Positions 13,437 through 14,952 of a stretch of 14,952 nucleotides of DNA are shown here, in pieces. The number at the start of each line of letters is the position of its first letter. Positions within the stretch are counted from its first letter, which is position 1. Location: NCBI GenBank assembly GCA_937877535.1, contig CALFJF010000079.1:1-14952 (forward strand), given 5' to 3'. The position numbers and the translations under genes are program-made. The notes beneath the pieces are model-generated. The model was not told where the DNA came from. It saw only the letters and a list, made by a program, of their open reading frames with translations, and did not search any database. The stretch comes from an uncultured Treponema sp. GTDB taxonomy: Bacteria > Spirochaetota > Spirochaetia > Treponematales > Treponemataceae.

Positions 13437-14146
13437 TTCTTTTTCTCTTTTTTTCGATTATTTTGTTTCCGCTGTTTCCTTTTGGTTCTGGCGTTTCGCA
13501 AGAAAATCTTGTTCGATTTTCACTTTGGGCGCAAACCGAAGTGTACCCGGGTTTTTTCAAATCCGACGTAAGCGAAAAGGAAAAGTCGCTCAACATTGTC
13601 CGCGAAGAAGACGAATGGTATTCCGTTCCCGTCCGAAAAATCCGCGAAATCGCGCCGTTTTTGGTGGAAGGCATGGTGTACGGCTGGCGTTTTTCGTATA
13701 CGCCTTACGACCGCGCTCGTGGTGTTGAAGAGTTTTTTGAGTTTGAACCAGTGAATCGCCTTTCCGAAGAAGAACTTTCGCGCATTCATTATAAAAAACC
13801 GTGGGCGGAAGGCGACCGCCTTTCTGCTTGGGTTGAGTTTCAGCGGACGGCTTTTCAATCTCACAGGTTTCGTGCGTGGGAATCCGTGCTTCATCCGCGA
13901 ATAAAGGGCGTTGGATTTGCTCATCTTTCTAAAGGTTTTGACGGAATCCGCGAAGCGAGCGAAGAGGCTCTCAAAAATGCCGTCCGTGAATACGAGCGCA
14001 CCATTTTAAAAACAAAGCCAAAGGAAGTTTCTGGAATCGTTTTGATAAGAGAACCGCCTTTAATCGGAATCGATGCGGGAAGATACCGCATTACCCTTGA
14101 TTTTTTCATGGAAACGGATAGAATATTGGAGTACAGAACATTCTGA
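13412..14146 (+). CDS. Exported protein of unknown function, downstream of rhomboid
   Basis: The 244-residue product begins MEKRLRTVVLFLFFSIILFPLFPF, a signal peptide or signal anchor at residues 5-25 with no lipobox. The rest is soluble, rich in charged and aromatic residues (EEDEWYSVPVRKIREIAPFL, FEFEPVNRLSEEELSRIHY, KPWAEGDRLSAWVEFQRTAF) and has no cysteine. I do not recognise the family. The start overlaps the end of the rhomboid gene by 25 nt in another frame, so the two are likely cotranscribed and coupled. No terminator is seen before the next gene, but that gene has its own candidate promoter within the last codons here. Whether the hydrophobic N-terminus is cleaved by signal peptidase or kept as an anchor cannot be decided. 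Confidence 0.7.
   Translation: MEKRLRTVVLFLFFSIILFPLFPFGSGVSQENLVRFSLWAQTEVYPGFFKSDVSEKEKSLNIVREEDEWYSVPVRKIREIAPFLVEGMVYGWRFSYTPYDRARGVEEFFEFEPVNRLSEEELSRIHYKKPWAEGDRLSAWVEFQRTAFQSHRFRAWESVLHPRIKGVGFAHLSKGFDGIREASEEALKNAVREYERTILKTKPKEVSGIVLIREPPLIGIDAGRYRITLDFFMETDRILEYRTF
14097..14124 (+). promoter_or_regulatory. Candidate promoter for the 130-aa exported protein
   Basis: TTGATT (14097-14102), a 16-nt spacer, then TAGAAT (14119-14124), located inside the 3' end of the preceding gene. The start near 14131 gives a leader of about 45 nt. Confidence 0.4.
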
Positions 14147-14175
14147 AAAATGTGCTAACTATTTTGGAGGAAAAT

Positions 14176-14568
14176 ATGAAAAAGCTTTTTGCCATTGTTG
14201 CAGCAACTTTGTTCTGCTTGGCGGGTGTTGCTGTTGCGGAAGATGCAAGCGATTTGCTTTCAGCACCGCAGGATAGTCTTACAAGGACAATCGTTCCTGA
14301 AGACCAGCATGTTACAAACAAAACGGCAAGCGTAAAAATCGAGTACACGCCCCTTACTGACGAAGTAATTGCGTATTATACCGTTCTTGCCGTTTCTTAC
14401 GATTCAGGTGAGGCAATGAACTCAATTCTTGAATGTCTCAACGATTTCAAAGGTCAGTACGGATATTACAGTTACAAATACCTCAAAAAGGATTCTGTAA
14501 AATATTTCAAAGATGACAAAGGAATGAAATGGGCGACTCATCGTCAGTGGGTCAAATTCTCAAAGTAA
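14176..14568 (+). CDS. Small secreted protein of unknown function
   Basis: The 130-residue product has a clear signal peptide (MKKLFAIVAATLFCLAGVAVA, cleavage likely after A21). Its mature domain of about 109 residues contains KIEYTPLTDEVIAYYTVLAV (54-73) and a Tyr/Lys-rich C-terminus (GQYGYYSYKYLKKDSVKYFK). I do not recognise the family. A single free cysteine (C87) remains in the mature part. The ATG at 14176 is chosen for the GGAGG at 14166-14170; an in-frame ATG at 14152 would add residues before the Lys-Lys n-region and has no ribosome site. It is flanked by a candidate promoter and a strong hairpin, so it may be expressed on its own as an abundant periplasmic protein. Confidence 0.75.
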   Translation: MKKLFAIVAATLFCLAGVAVAEDASDLLSAPQDSLTRTIVPEDQHVTNKTASVKIEYTPLTDEVIAYYTVLAVSYDSGEAMNSILECLNDFKGQYGYYSYKYLKKDSVKYFKDDKGMKWATHRQWVKFSK

Positions 14569-14591
14569 TTCAATTTTGATTTTCTTTTCAT

Positions 14592-14632
14592 TTTGAGCCG
14601 ACCTTTCGATTTTCAGAAAGAGTCGGCTCAAA
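14592..14632 (+). terminator. Terminator-like hairpin after the 130-aa protein gene
   Basis: TTTGAGCCGAC (14592-14602) and GTCGGCTCAAA (14622-14632) form a perfect 11-bp stem. A further CTTTC/GAAAG pairing continues inside. Only a weak U-rich tail (GTGTTTATATT) follows. The right arm ends just before the pheS -35 element. Confidence 0.7.
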
Positions 14633-14635
14633 GTG

Positions 14636-14664
14636 TTTATATTCACGTTTCATTTTGATATAAT
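14636..14664 (+). promoter_or_regulatory. Promoter of pheS
   Basis: TTTATA (14636-14641), a 17-nt spacer, and a perfect TATAAT (14659-14664). The start near 14671 gives a leader of about 27 nt before the ATG at 14698, which contains GGAG at 14686-14689. Confidence 0.7.
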
Positions 14665-14697
14665 TGTCTAAAAATCCCGATTTTCGGAGCAAAAAAA

Positions 14698-14952
14698 ATG
14701 GACATTCAAAACATAATTAAAAATCTTCATCCACTTGAAATAAAAGTTCTTCTGAAATACAACGCAAACGACGAATTGAGTTCCGAAAAATTACAGAAAG
14801 AATTAAATTACAAGGAAGGTCACTGCAATCAGGCGTTCAGCTGGCTCGGCGGAAAGGAATTGCTTTGCGTGGTGAGCAAAACGCCGCACACTTTCTTCGA
14901 AATCACTGACTTGGGACGCGCTTACGCAAAAGAGGGCATTCCCGAAGTTCGA
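14698..14952 (+). CDS. pheS: Phenylalanine-tRNA ligase alpha subunit, archaeal/spirochaete type (first 85 codons)
   Basis: The visible part starts MDIQNIIKNLHPLEIKVLLKY, followed by a winged-helix-like region (SSEKLQKELNYKEGHCNQAFSWLGGKELLCVV) and FFEITDLGRAYAKEGIPE. This N-terminal DNA-binding-like domain is characteristic of the archaeal/eukaryotic type of PheRS alpha chain, which spirochaetes are known to carry in place of the bacterial type. The full enzyme is a cytoplasmic alpha2-beta2 tetramer that charges tRNA-Phe. The gene has its own promoter and a GGAG ribosome site 8 nt before the ATG. The catalytic domain lies beyond the window edge, so the call rests on the N-terminus alone. Confidence 0.78.
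   Translation, partial: MDIQNIIKNLHPLEIKVLLKYNANDELSSEKLQKELNYKEGHCNQAFSWLGGKELLCVVSKTPHTFFEITDLGRAYAKEGIPEVR

Noticed and set aside
14152..14175. Upstream start of the 130-aa exported protein
   Set aside because: It would put the GGAGG ribosome site inside the coding region and extend the n-region of a good signal peptide without need.

Overview
The window reads as chromosome of a Treponema-like spirochaete. The grounds are an archaeal-type PheS N-terminus (spirochaete PheRS is known to be of that type), a bactofilin/M23/YaaR/RicT cluster, spirochaete-style small lipoproteins and exported proteins, and AT-leaning genes rich in GAAAAA and TTTTTC runs. This assignment is inference; there is no rRNA or other marker in the window. 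I saw no tRNA, rRNA, CRISPR array, insertion sequence or phage gene.

Left part (1-2400, all minus strand): the start of a PfkB-family sugar kinase, probably 2-keto-3-deoxygluconate kinase; a stand-alone aspartate carbamoyltransferase regulatory chain (pyrI); and a secreted right-handed beta-helix protein whose G+C is clearly higher than its surroundings. Then metK on the plus strand, with its own promoter and a folded leader of about 90 nt, ending in a strong bidirectional terminator.

Middle (3956-7060, minus strand): a tight operon read as M23 peptidase -> bactofilin -> YaaR (DUF327) -> RicT/PSP1. This joins a cell-shape module to a Y-complex (RNA maturation) protein. It diverges from tatD-dusB (7390-9225, plus) across a 468-nt gap that holds two well-formed opposing promoters and several inverted repeats. 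A convergent small lipoprotein gene (minus) follows dusB across a shared terminator.

Right part (9962-14146, plus): a four-gene overlapping cassette made of a 528-aa protein of unknown function, a GAF-GGDEF diguanylate cyclase with an intact I-site, a rhomboid protease and an exported 244-aa unknown protein. Then come a small exported protein and the first 85 codons of pheS, with a near-consensus promoter.

The points most worth a second look are: (i) the same TACTCTAC/A-tract element lies upstream of the two minus-strand genes for exported proteins, with an 8- or 9-base homopolymer in the promoter spacer; (ii) the c-di-GMP/rhomboid/unknown cassette; (iii) the RicT-YaaR-bactofilin-M23 operon; (iv) structured leaders before tatD, metK and kdgK. 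All positions were read by eye; no alignment, folding or database search was run.
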